Of a DNA stretch of 64,000 bases, positions 53,500-64,000 are shown piece by piece. The translations under genes and the position numbers were made by a program. The notes under the pieces are model-generated. The model did not search any database and was not told the origin of the DNA. It saw nothing but the letters and a program-made list of their open reading frames with translations. The stretch is from Rapana venosa (Eukaryota > Mollusca > Gastropoda > Neogastropoda > Muricidae): positions 13,241,195-13,305,194 of the forward strand of contig CM054158.1 of NCBI GenBank assembly GCA_028751875.1, given 5' to 3'. Positions within the stretch are counted from its first letter, which is position 1. Each line of letters starts with the position of its first letter.

Positions 53500-53745
53500 C
53501 CCTACTGACATGCAATTACTTACTCTTCCAAGAACTGAAATAGGTTTTTGGTTGTGTGCACAAGATAATTTCGAGATGTTTTACATGTGTTTGCACACGG
53601 GACATCAGTTTATACCTTATAGCCTCATCAGAACGACTTTTGGGGTTGTGGAGATGGTACTGATGTTAACCCCAGTTCTAGGCTTGAAGAACCTGCGCTA
53701 TCAGATTGGCAAGCTCACTGTTCTAACCACTTGGCTATCCCACCC
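53500..53745 (-). mobile_element. SINE-A copy, diverged
   Basis: gacatgcaattacttactct, 'ggtttttggttgtgtgcaca', 'cagtttatagcctcatcag'-type body and a tRNA-like head near ctcactgttctaaccacttg. Confidence 0.7.
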
Positions 53746-54159
53746 CCCATGCTTCTTAAATAAGGTCAGTGGGATTGAGAGTCAGCCATGAAGAATCCCC
53801 CCCTCCCTCCCCCCCTGCCTAGACATTCACTGATTCAGCCACATGTTTAAGCTTCTGTTAGGTGTTCACAGTTTTTTCATAATTTTTCTGCATGACAAAC
53901 AGAAGTCAAAAGTGTAATGTTATGTTTTTAAAGAATTTGACTTACAGGGCACACATTAATTAACCCATCCTGTGTTTTTTTAATAAAGATTTTTACTTTG
54001 CGAACATATATCAGCACCCATTCACTTGATTTTGTGGGATGGTAAGTCGGCTTTGGCATGAGGTATGTCTGATTATTTCAGTATTGTGTTTTTGATATGG
54101 ACTGGGCATGCTTGATGTTATTTTTTTAAAAAAAGTTTATATTTCATTTTCATTTTTGT
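53746..54159. other. Non-coding sequence
   Basis: No recognised content apart from a C-rich stretch at 53798-53818. Confidence 0.4.
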
Positions 54160-54556
54160 TCCTCAGCTAGAGCTCTGAGGTTCACCAATGGTGAGATTTT
54201 TTGTGTATGTGACCATTTTTGCCCACCATTTAGGTAGCTGCATTCCAACTTTGAAAATAACATGATGTCTAAACACGACACCAGTGTGCATGTGTTTTAA
54301 TTTTATTATCCCTTCTTACTGCCACCCAGAGTAGGCCTCTGCCAAAAGGCAGAAAGGTTTTGATATGTGTGCAAGATGTTCTTTATGTGTTTGCACACAG
54401 GGTTTATAGTCTCATCCAAACAGAGGGTTTATAGTCTCATCCAAAAGATTTTTGTTTTTCTTTGGGGTAGAGTCAGTGCTGATGTTAATTCCTGAAAAAA
54501 TCCCCTGAACCCAGGGCCATCAAACTGTTATCACAACGCTGTAAATGTTAGGCCAT
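54160..54556 (-). mobile_element. SINE-A copy with alternative tail
   Basis: ttcctcagctagagctctga, 'ggttcaccaatggtgagatt', then a body with an internal short duplication of 'agggtttatagtctcatcca' at 54399-54443, and a degraded head against a C-run. Confidence 0.75.
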
Positions 54557-54559
54557 CCT

Positions 54560-54584
54560 CCCCCCCCCCCCCCCCCCCCCCCCC
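54560..54584. repeat. Run of 25 C
   Basis: Homopolymer between a SINE-A head and repeat D. Confidence 0.95.
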
Positions 54585-54604
54585 ACTTAATGTTCTTTTG
54601 TTTT

Positions 54605-54785
54605 TGTGTGTTCTCCAGCTTAACACTCTGGGGGTCACCCAGAATGTGCTCTCTGACTCACTCATCCCACTTGGGAATCACTGTGAGATTGAAATTGCAC
54701 ACTGAATGAGAAGTTTAGGTTTATGACTGTTTTGAAGTACCTCAGGCAGCCATACTTCAACTTCAAAGGAGAGTGCAGGTTGTTA
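54605..54785 (-). repeat. Repeat D copy
   Basis: cagcttaacactctgggggt, 'cacccagaatgtgctctctg', 'actcactcatcccacttggg' and 'gcagccatacttcaacttca' mirror 39210-39415. Confidence 0.65.
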
Positions 54786-54841
54786 GGCCTACCTTAAGAG
54801 TTTGTTATGGCTGAAGACAATGTAAACTTAATGACAACATT

Positions 54842-54915
54842 TTAATAATAATAATAATACATGGAATATATATTGGGCTATATCTTGCAGAGACAAATCA
54901 AAGGCTTGCACTCAA
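54842..54915 (-). repeat. Degenerate SINE 3' tail module
   Basis: (AAT)n, then acatggaatatatattgggc and 'atcttgcagagacaaatcaa', a diverged version of the tail at 18644 and 1568. Confidence 0.6.
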
Positions 54916-55540
54916 CTCATTCTCACACAGTCATACAACCAGTAACAATTAAGTTTCAAGTCCAAATGTGCACGTACACATGCACATACACACACACAGA
55001 TCACACACTATAGCAGGGTGATAGAATCTGGGCTGTTGAAGGCAAGGAAAAGCTAAGATGAGGCAGGAGAGGAAAATCTTAGGTTTGAAATAAATGTCTT
55101 GAGACTTTAGTGTAGGCCTTGGCAATATCTTTTTTTAAATTTTTATAAAAAGAGAATATAGTGTTGTCAAAATACATTTCTGATGATATCTGTGGTATTT
55201 GAGTATTAGCCCATATCTGTGGTATTTTAGTATTAGCCGAAAAGCCACATTGGGAACCAAAAAAAACCCCAACAATCTATAAATACCTACCAATCAAAAT
55301 GGGTGTGCTTCAAATAAACCAATGGGAAGGTTTTTCCAGTCACTGCTGGGATATCTGAACGCCAATGTGACAGAGAAAAATAGGTATGCCGAACGTTCTT
55401 TGTTCGTTTTCCATCAAGGTATGTGGTTTTGGCAGTATCAGGTTCGTACCTTTAACTTGTTTTAAAGCCAGTTTAAGCATAACTCAGAATAGGTGTTGTT
55501 ATTATTATTATTTTTTTAAATACAGTTTTACAGTTGTTTG
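54916..55540. other. Non-coding sequence with a short tandem duplication
   Basis: The segment tatctgtggtattt/agtattagcc is duplicated at 55191-55245. Nothing else is recognised. Confidence 0.45.
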
Positions 55541-56100
55541 AAACTACTTTTTTGCCGGCCAAGCCTGACGGCCAAGCCTGACGAAGGGCGTGACTTTCAA
55601 AATTTTCCATTAGGCCTATGGCCACCCTGGACTTATGAAAAGTCTTTGAGTTAGGCCTAATGAGTTGGAAGATTTTTTACTCATTGCAGTGGTGCTGATT
55701 TTACCGCGCAAGCCAAGTTTCTGGCATGGAAATTGCTGAAGACTTGGATGTGCGGTTTTTGAGCTTCTAGAGAGAAATAATTTTGGCACAGAAGAGAGAT
55801 GGGACAAGGTGAGTGTGCCCTTGGGATAGGCCTAGGCCCATCAGTTGTTGCGAGATTGAATTCATGCGCCATCGGAGATTTCTGTTTTAGGCCCCTAAGG
55901 ACTGTTTGGTATTTGCCTCAGTATAATACTTTTATTGATCAAGGTGATAGACCTAAGGGAGAAGAGGAATTTGATTCACCTTTTGCCCTCGGTGATCTTC
56001 CAAAGGAGATCAAGAAATAGGGTCAGTACGCTCCACCGTGTCCGTTAAAACAAAATGGCGTCAGGAGAAATTACTGGCCTTAAAGATTCATTACACTGAA
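55541..56100 (+). promoter_or_regulatory. Possible promoter/first-exon region
   Basis: A repeat-free block with more CG dinucleotides than its surroundings, a small duplication (ccaagcctgacgg), an ATG GGA CAA G|gtgagt arrangement at 55799 and a second aaaATGGCG at 56054 that opens only 14 codons. It could be the 5' end of the gene whose large exon lies at 60422. No direct evidence connects them. Confidence 0.2.
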
Positions 56101-56157
56101 AGGAAAGGGTAGACTCCCGGCAATTTAAAAAGTCCGAGAGTGATGAAGATATGGGTA

Positions 56158-56188
<31 letters not shown>
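56158..56188. repeat. Run of 31 G
   Basis: The longest homopolymer in the window, preceded by ggta. Confidence 0.95.
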
Positions 56189-56189
<1 letters not shown>

Positions 56190-56405
56190 TAGCTGACTTC
56201 ACAATTTCTATGGAGGGCGGTAGGGTTGAGTAGGCCTATCTGTCACCGATCCCAGGCAAGAGGTCATGACCTCCACTGGCTCCACTCTGGGGTTTTTTTT
56301 TTTAGCTGCTCAGATCAATTTTTTTTTATTGTCTAGACATCAGAACAGTAAGCTGCTGGGTTGTCTCTGTCTCAGAAGTGTGTAATGCTCCCCATTCCAG
56401 CTTCC

Positions 56406-56407
<2 letters not shown>

Positions 56408-56477
<70 letters not shown>
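56408..56477. repeat. (CT)n microsatellite
   Basis: Pure CT array of about 70 bp. The following 56478-57019 contains no supported gene. Confidence 0.97.
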
Positions 56478-56483
<6 letters not shown>

Positions 56484-57019
56484 TCTGACAAAATCTTTAT
56501 ATTGATTTTTTTAAACATGTTTGTTTGTAATGGCTTTCTTTACTTTTAGATCTAATCAGTTATGGTTTACAGGTATAGTGAAAAAACAACCCTTTCTGTT
56601 TATTTCCTATGCGTTTTGCTTTGCCAGGTGCAAGCAAGTAAAGAGTGTTCTTATATACATGTATGAAAGCAGTCAATATTATGTCAGTGAATGTGCATTC
56701 CTTTACATGAAAGAACTTTAGACTATCTATGTGCAAGATGTTACGCACGTCTGTATACATGCACACACACACAAAACTTTCACATCAATAGGAAAAATGT
56801 GTGCCAGCCAAATCTTATTGAATGGATAAAGTAACAGCTTGGGGCTCATGTTAAGATGATGTGTCTGTTTTTCTACTTGTGTAACTGTTAAAATTATATG
56901 GACGCAGACCCGTTCTTCCCTTTTTCTTTTCAGTTAGGGCTTAGTGGCCTCGGTATCACATGCCCTGATACCCACTCCCCTATGGGGATGCCGGGGGCTC
57001 TCTCAGTAGAAAGAGCATC

Positions 57020-57180
57020 ACCACCTTCTGGAAATTCTGTGCGAAAATTTCCACTTTAAAAAAAAATCTTTCTCTGTTTCTGTCTTTCTCAACTTTCTAT
57101 CATCTCTCTTGCTTGTTTTCTGCCTTCCCGTCCATTCTTCTGCGTTTTTCTCAAGCAAATCTTTAAAAAAAATATTCTGT
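57020..57180 (+). mobile_element. Repeat R3 fragment
   Basis: caccttctggaaattctgtg, pyrimidine-rich centre, 'ttgcttgttttctgccttcc', 'ccattcttctgcgtttttct' match the first half of the copy at 20540. Confidence 0.62.
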
Positions 57181-58059
57181 TTTCATTATATGACATTTTG
57201 CCTGTGTTCTTTTGTTCTGGCATCCGGGTAGTGACATTTAAACACTGGGATGGGCACAGGATGTCCATTCTGCCGTGTTATTTGCCCATGTGGCACTTAT
57301 ATTTTTTTTTACTTTAAAATGTTATATTTTTTTGTACTTTAAAATGTTCCTTATAATATTTTTACGCTTTTTTGTGTAATCTGGGGATGATAGATTAAGC
57401 GGAATGGCTGGTGTCCTCAGCACAGCCTGGTGTTGGTTTTGAATTTGGAGTGAAAGTTACTGGAGTGACTGAAAATGATTGAGGTGACAGACAGCCCTTA
57501 TAACAGTGATATATGGCTTTCGTGGTCAGTAGCGCTATAAACAATATGGAATGGAAGGAATGGCCCTGATACCTGTTTACGTATCAAAGCATGGGTGGTT
57601 CAAATCTTGCCAGAAATTCTATCAAATTTGTTTTTTGACTTCCCTTCTCTGCCTCTGCAAGCTTTGGAGTCCTTCTTTTAGAAATGTTTGGATGCTGCAT
57701 ACATTTAGCATGAGATGATTTTGCTCGCAATACACCTTTCAGCACATGTATGTAAAAGAACCTCAGGCAATAACTTGAATTGAAGAGAATTGCCTCTGGA
57801 GTAACATCCCACAGCCAAAGATGACTTAGGATACGGAAGAAAAAAAAGTTGCTGCTTTATGGTGACATTCTGATTCTTGTCTTCAACTAGTTCTTGGAAA
57901 GAGCAGTCCAAATGTTATCTCGACCTGAACTTTTTTCCTAGGTGCTTTTTGCTGCCTCTTCTTCTGTGATGTTAGTCATTACAGTTTTGATGTTCACGGT
58001 CTTAGTCTGTTCATGAATTCATTCCAGTCTCTCTACCCAGCCATAAGCAGGCTTGTCGT
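57181..58059. other. Non-coding sequence
   Basis: No recognised gene or repeat. Confidence 0.45.
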
Positions 58060-58245
58060 GTTGCCTTCGCAGTGTTTGTAGTCAACAAGGAGCTTATTGA
58101 TGTAAGGCCACTGCGGGCCACCAGCCAAAGGAGCCCTGCACTGCTGCAGGATCACTTCAGTGGTGCCTGTTCTGATTCACCATATGCAGGACAACACAAT
58201 TTAAGCCTCCTACTGACAGCAATAATAGCTTAGTTGTGGAGCTAG
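58060..58245 (-). repeat. Repeat E copy, partial
   Basis: On the minus strand it reads gaacaggcaccactgaagtg, 'cctgcagcagtgcagggctc', 'tttggctggtggcccgcagt', matching 19690-19790. Confidence 0.55.
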
Positions 58246-60185
58246 ACTGAGTGAGATACCCACCTGGATTCAACGTCATACACAGGAAAATGTATTGTGA
58301 TGATGACATAAAGACAGTACAGTCTGATGATACTGATAAAGATTAAGGGATTGGTAATATCGCTGTGGCATGGATATTGCTATCCTTTAGGCAGACTGGG
58401 AAAGTTGTGTGCTGCAGTGTAATTACAGTCGTAAGCCACAGCTGGCATAGGGTGTAATAATTGAGGAGATAGAGTATTTATGAAAATGGACTCCTCTAGC
58501 AGGTGTTCAGAGAGCTCTGGGTGTTATACTACATAGACGTGTAAACTCATGCATGTATACATGCAAAAAAAACCCAAACCAACATACAGAGGCATGCATG
58601 CTTGCATTCACACAATCATGCATACTTACATGTACATATAATACACACGCGCGCGCGCGCTCACACACTGGTAGTGTAACTCTATGCACATATTCACATA
58701 TCTGGATCTATCGTACGTGTAAGTTTACTACAAATCCTGACGCTCGTTATAGAGCTATACATTGTCTCGGTTTTTAAAACAATTCTGATAGCTTAAGTAA
58801 TATTAATATATCATTCTACATTGGTCTGTCTTTCTCTCCTCCCACCCCCATTTAATTTTTTTTTATATTAAGCACACCAATGTGTTCATATTTCAGATAG
58901 CTTACATTATAGTTTTTATATTCAAGTGACAGGGAAAGAGGAAAAGTTGTAAAATCTATGCACCTCCTCATCCCTCCCTGTGAATTTTATCTCCACCCCC
59001 CCCCTCCCCCTGTGAAATTTATGTCCCCTCCCATCCCTCTGCCCCAAGAAACAGAAAACAACAAAACAAGCAACCAAAGAAACAGTATAATCCCAAAGTA
59101 AAACAAAACAAAAACATATAAAAAATCCACACACAAAAAGAAAAAAGCCCCCCCCCCCCCCCCCCCTCAATAAACAAAACAAACCATAAAAAACCCACCC
59201 CAAAAACAAACAAAAACCCCCAACAAACCTCAAATTACAGAATCTTGTCAAAGTATCTGAACAACTGTACTTCAAGTTTAAAAAAAAAAGTTTAATCTTT
59301 CATTGTAATGATAAATGCTGCAGAATTATTTCTCTTAATTGCCACAAGAGCCAATTCTTTTATGCTCAAACACTGGGAAAACTGTGTTGGGTTCATAGTT
59401 TATCGTTAGTCAGAACAAGAAGACTGTGGGGCAGCCAGTGTGCTCAGCCCTCCTTATCTCCTCTGATAAGGAAAGGGCCACAATGCTGCTTCTAGCATCA
59501 GTGATCTGACAGCGAAGGCTGTTATACTTATAGTGTTAGTTACCATTCATGTTATATCAACACTAACAGTCATTATAGTATGCCAGATGTTTGTACTGTG
59601 TGAATAGTGTTTGATGGAACTCTGCTTTTTTTTCTTGCTTTTTTTATACAAAAGGGAAGTTGAACAGAGAAGTAGAATTGCAGAAAGAAAATTTAATTAA
59701 GTCATAATAGTAAAATGTGACTTAAGTGTTAACATGTTAAGTAAAATGTGCTTTAAGTGATGATAGTAAAATGTGACGTTTTGCATGCTGATTGACAAAG
59801 CACTCTGCATTTGAGAGATTGCGACAATGACTACAAGATTTTTTCTTCTGAGAAGATGCACATTATTTAGAGATTTTTGTGGTTTTTCTTCATGTGAGAG
59901 TAGGTTGTATTGACCCCCTTCCTTCCTGCTTTTAGCAGTTTGCTGTAGCATATCAGAAAAGTGTGACTGTGGTTTTTTGTTTGCTTTGTTGGTAAAGCTT
60001 TGCTTGGATGATTTGATGATAAAAAAGGAATGTGTGAGATTAGATCAAATAATATGTGTGTGCTTATGTGCTCTGTGTGTGTGTGTGTGTGAGGTATTCT
60101 GTATATGTGTTTGTACATGTATGCGAGTACAAAAATGTATTGCATTCACAGCAGATTTTCATCTTATCCCGGTTTCTGTTGCAGG
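58246..60185. other. Non-coding sequence with low-complexity patches
   Basis: CA/CG-rich patch near 58645-58665, C-runs near 58995 and 59149-59166, short GT tract at 60077-60093. No gene. Presumably upstream intron or flank of the 60422 exon. Confidence 0.4.
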
Positions 60186-60405
60186 TGACTAAGAATACAG
60201 AATGAACGTGCCATGACCACACCAGACGACTTTAGAAAAACAGTTTTGCATATGAATGACCAGTTGCTGTGATAAACATAAGGAACAGGACATCAAACGC
60301 TTACCATCAGCACATTCTAGCCCCAGAATTGAGTCATGAACTGAGAATGACTCAAAAACATTGAGAATTTGTGAACTGGTGTTGTTTTTGTTTTTTTTAA
60401 AACAG
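60186..60405 (+). other. Possible 5' UTR exon or intron before the large exon
   Basis: Bounded by two acceptor-like sites, ttctgttgcag at 60175-60185 and gttttttttaaaacag ending at 60405. All frames contain stops, so it is either untranslated exon or intron. Confidence 0.3.
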
Positions 60406-60421
60406 ACTCCTTTTTGAAGGT

Positions 60422-63400
60422 ATGCAGGTTTATCCATCTTCAAAACCTGAGGAGCACTCAAGTGTATCTAAGAATAAAAGTTATACAAACGAGAGAAAAG
60501 ACACTAAAGAAAGAAAAAATACATCTGAATTGCAGTTTTTAAAAAAAACAAGTTCTGAAAAAAGTAATACAAGTGCCAAGTCTGATAGATTTGCTTCCAA
60601 ACCACCAGAAAGGACAAGCAAGCAAGCTGTAGGCTGTGACAATATGGTGTCTAAGTGTTCAAATGTGGGCACACCGTCCCAGACCAACGGTGAAGACAAC
60701 CCCCAAAATAATCCACAGACTTCTGAATCTTCTAGCCAAATGGAAAACAAGAAGCCCTCGGCTTCTGAGAATTCTGAGAATTCTCATCAATCCAAACCGT
60801 TGACCAGTAGTGCAGATGAACTTCAGTTAAAATCCGAAACTGTGGATCCTAATCTGTCTCCACAGGGGAAGAAAGATGGTGGCAGTAAATCCCCCTCCAG
60901 GAGTGAGGGTCACAGCATAAAGGAGAAAGAAGGCAAGACTTGTTCTCAAGATAAAAAGTCTCCCAAGTCGGACAAAGACAGACCTTCATCAAAATCCAGC
61001 AAATCATCAGCAGACAGAGCATCAGGGCACAAGTCATCCCGCTCCTCATCAGACTCCAAACCGCTTGCATACTCCGAAAAATCCTCTGTGAAAAAGGAAG
61101 AATCTGTTGACAGGGTTTCTGTCAAAGAGAAAGAAATGTCCAAATCATCTTCATTTAAATCCACGGCTTCTTCGTCAGACAGGAGCAAAGAAGACAAATC
61201 GCACCACAGACAATCTTCAGCTACCTCCAAGGATAAGAAAGGGGAAGAAAGAGACAAGCATTCCTCCAGTCACACAGTGTCGAAACATTCTAGTCCCAGT
61301 CACTCCAAGAAAAACCCTGAAACAGACTCGTCCAGCTCCCACAGTTCCAGCAGTCATCATAGAAAGTCTGGTGAAAGCTCAAGAGCCAGTGACCATGGTG
61401 GCTCCTCATCAAAGACACACAAAGGGAGATCAGACAATGGCAGTTCATCACACAAATCCAAGCATGAAAAAAAGAAAACTTCATCCAACAGTGATGTGAA
61501 AGATTCCTCTGAAAACATATCGCAGTCAGAGAAGGCAAACCATTCCACTTCAAAGGAGAGTACTAGAGCTGAAGCTTCTTCATCTTTGGCAAACCACAAA
61601 TCTGTCGAAAGCTCTGTTTCTCACAAACCCTCTAATGGAAAGGGACAAGACAGCAAACCCATCAGTGATGCAAAGGAAGTGTCCAAGAATTCAGAGAACT
61701 CCTCTAAGGAACACGGACCGAACAGCAATCGCTTCAGTAATGCCAGTGAAGTGTCTAAGAATTCAGGGGATCAGTTAGACAAGGTGGTTGATAGTTCTCA
61801 TTCTGATCAGTCAGTATCAAAGCATCCAGACCACCACAGAGGCAGTGTGTCCACGAAATCGTCTCCACACAGTGACAGTGATCGGCACAAGGCTGGCGAA
61901 CAGTTGTCTGTCACAGGTGACACTTTGTCAGCACCCTGTGATAGCAGTGCTCCAGAAAAGCCCCCAAACTCTTCCTCTGCAGACAAAAGTCCTACAGGAA
62001 AGCACGGCAGCAGTTCCAAACATTCTTCTGAAAAGTCTTCAGTGAAGCGTGATGGGAAACCTTCGTCCTCACACTCAAACAGTCACTCAAGTAGAAAAGG
62101 ACTCTCATTCCAGTGATAAACACACTTCTAAAACAACTGAAGGTAAAAATCACTCAGAGAAGCATAGAAGCAGATCTGACGGTCATAGTTCAGTGAAAAG
62201 TCACCGGCATCATTCGAAATCCAGTCATCACTCTCACTCGGACAAACATGCTTCAAAAGGCAGCGATGAAGATAAGCACTCTAAACACACCAGTAGTAGA
62301 TCTTCTCAAGACTCATCATCAAGTAAGTCTGATCACAGTCCTTCCAGTTCTCATCGCAAACAGTGTGATACACAGAGCAGCATTTTGAAAAGTGTGGACA
62401 GTGAAGTGAACAAAGAGGTGCCTGGTGGGATTCAAAGGAAAAAATCTGTTTCTATCCAGTTAGAAGAAGACCGCCAAAGCCAGCAGAGTTCCCTCAAATC
62501 ACCCCTACATGAAGAACACAGCTGTGACAAGGAGGTAAAGACATCAGCAGAGAACATTACTGTGATAGACATGGTTTCGGAAAAGGAAAACACAAATTTG
62601 GTCAGTGCACAAAAGCCAGATGAGAAAGAACATCCCGCTAGTGATGCGAGTCAGGAAAAACCGTCCTCCAAAACCAGTGACACAAACAACAGAAGAGACT
62701 CCACCAACTCGTCCAGCAGTCACAAACCTCGCACACTCTCCAGTGCCGGGAAGCATAAGATTGAAATCAAACCCATCACATACATTGTGAATAAAACTTG
62801 TGGCTATGTCACCAGTCCTGACATAAGCTCTGAGGATGAAGAAAAAGAGGAGAAGAGCAGGAAAGAGCCGTCTGCTTCCAGCAGTGTGCAACCCAGGCAG
62901 ATCATCAATTCACAACCAGGAGAGGAGGTTGGTCCAGTTTCTCTGGCCAAACATCAGTTGAAGGCTGGCCTTGACAGACAAGGGGGCTCATACGCAGAGA
63001 GGCTGAAAGTCATTGAAAAACTGGCGGCTGTGAAGCAACAAATGGAAGGAGGAGGGATGTATCAGCGAAAGCGGGCAGCAAGAGGGGATGTGAAGAAAAG
63101 GAGAGCCCGACGAGAGAAGCTGGATGGGGATTTTTCTGGATCGTGCAGAGAAAAAATTGAGTACAACATAGAGGATAAACCTAGCTTGAAAAGACCCGAA
63201 CCTAAGCCAGAAGAACCCAAACCAGAGAAGCCGCCCAAAAAGCCCAAACTCGAAAAACCGAAGAAAGAGAAAATTGTGAAAAACGCTCCCAAAGAGTTGA
63301 AAGAAAAGCATAAACTCAAAGACAGGATGAAAACTCACTCAAAACCTTCCTCAAAGGATAGCCATCCTGACACGAAAAAACACAGATCCAAACCAGACAT

Positions 63401-63701
63401 AAAACGAAGCAGTGGCTGGCCGTCATTCCGTAGTGAGGATTCCCAGACTTCAGCCGACAGTAGACACTCGCGGAAAAGAAAGCACAAAACCTCATCCCTA
63501 GAAGATTCAGATCTGGAATCCATTCCGCAGGAGGTCTCCGTGAATCGAAATGCGCTGCAGGAGCAGTTTCTGAAGATGAAAAATATCTGGGCTTCTGTAT
63601 TCAGCAAACCAAAAACCAGTGAATCGGGATCTGAAAGCGCAGCATCCCCTGCACAGCAGACGTCCAAATCCGAGACAGATTCTTCCCCCTCAGGTTTGTA
63701 A
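60422..63701 (+). CDS. Large exon of a Ser/Lys/His-rich disordered, probably nuclear, protein (one apparent frameshift)
   Basis: Open from an acceptor-like AG at 60405, with the first ATG at 60422, to TAA at 63701. One base too many in an A-run (62095-62098) splits it into frames of 564 and 550 codons. Ignoring one A gives 1092 residues. The first 800 or so are low-complexity Ser, Lys, His and Asp, with recurrent SSSHS and KSDKDR-like strings. The C-terminal 300 hold an acidic patch (SPDISSEDEEKEEK), a helical segment (SYAERLKVIEKLAAVKQQ), basic clusters resembling nuclear localisation signals (KKRRARREK; RHSRKRKHK), a Lys/Pro/Glu stretch and a final helical segment (NALQEQFLKMKNIWASVF). I do not recognise the family. 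The ATG may be internal to a spliced ORF. A donor-like g|gtttgt near 63694 means the gene may continue rightward. Antisense frames are shadows. Confidence 0.72.
62095..62098 (+). other. Apparent +1 frameshift site (A4 run)
   Basis: With AAA instead of AAAA, the upstream frame (SNSHSSRK) runs straight into DSHSSDKHTSK with the same composition. The total length then becomes an exact multiple of three. Confidence 0.75.
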
Positions 63702-63789
63702 ACATACCCAATGTGGTTGTTGTGGTGGTTTTAATGTGATGGCTTTGGCTTGTCGGTATGTCTTTGATTAACAGACTCCAGTTGTTGTT

Positions 63790-64000
63790 GTTTTTTATAG
63801 AGCTAACTTGCTGTGTAGCTGTCTGACCATTTCTCTTTGTCTAACGGGAGTAACGTGCTGTGTCGCTGTCTTTAGACCATTCTCTTTGTCTAACGTGCTG
63901 TGTCGCTGTCTTTAGACCATTCTCTTTGTCTAACGTGCTGTGTCGCTGTCTTTAGACCATTCTCTTTGTCTAACGTGCTGCGTCGCTGTCTTTAGACCAT
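63790..64000 (+). repeat. 40-bp minisatellite, runs off the window edge
   Basis: Unit taacgtgctgtgtcgctgtc plus tttagaccattctctttgtc. The first copy (about 63793-63840) is diverged. Four or so later copies are nearly identical, differing by single bases such as tgcgtcgc near 63980. It lies just downstream of the 63701 stop. Confidence 0.95.

Noticed and set aside
55616..55872. Minus-strand frames of 63 codons near the possible promoter
   Set aside because: Short, overlapping each other in different frames and without any recognisable feature.
55799..56020. Plus-strand frame of 73 codons starting MGQG
   Set aside because: The gtgagt directly after the fourth codon looks like a donor, so the open frame downstream is more likely intron. 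The region is kept only as a possible first-exon area.
60481..63667. Several antisense open frames opposite the large exon
   Set aside because: Shadows of a Ser/Lys-rich coding sequence, without splice context or recognisable domains.
63840..64000. CRISPR-like array at the right edge
   Set aside because: The 40-bp units are directly adjacent with no unique spacers, and the DNA is eukaryotic. It is a minisatellite.

Overview
This is eukaryotic nuclear DNA, probably from a mollusc and most likely a marine gastropod. The evidence is GT-AG introns, a seven-exon animal gene, dense (CT)n/(CA)n microsatellites, many tRNA-headed SINE copies and several decayed non-LTR retrotransposons. The taxon is inferred from the style of the repeats and the exon structure. 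No species marker is present.

Layout. (1) 1-21,000 is gene-poor. It begins with a nest of mobile elements at 580-5142: SINE-B, split by SINE-A, split by an RTE-like LINE, split by another SINE-B. At 8285-8780 on the minus strand lies a possible membrane-protein exon fused to a 21-bp coding repeat. Long microsatellites follow, then the 3' end of a CR1/L2-like LINE (13,940-15,184) and a full-length but decayed RTE element with a clean 13-bp target-site duplication (15,198-18,334). Several SINEs complete the region. (2) 21,121-29,400 holds a complete plus-strand GATD1 (PDDC1) orthologue. It has seven coding exons and 216 codons, and all splice phases agree. Its introns are full of SINEs and (CT)n tracts. 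A possible alternative polyglutamine 3' exon lies at 34,588. (3) 29,401-42,300 is non-coding, with minisatellites, (CA)n/(GT)n arrays and several SINEs. (4) 43,070-51,000 is a LINE graveyard. It contains a CR1/Jockey-like element broken by a SINE fragment, and a Tx1/L1-like element broken by an opposite-strand RTE element. In both cases, removing the insert and one duplication copy restores the reading frame. (5) 51,000-60,400 has two possible exons, a possible promoter region and more repeats. (6) 60,422-63,701 is one very large exon for a Ser/Lys/His-rich disordered protein. It has one apparent single-base frameshift in an A-run. A 40-bp minisatellite runs off the right end.

I found no prokaryotic-type operon, CRISPR array, viral gene, rRNA gene or convincing free-standing tRNA gene. 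The two strong host genes show no visible functional link. The most informative content is the layered history of retroelements, the exchange of 3' tails between SINE families, and the likely LINE partner of SINE-A. The names SINE-A, B, C, G, L and repeats D, E, R3 are labels used only in this annotation.
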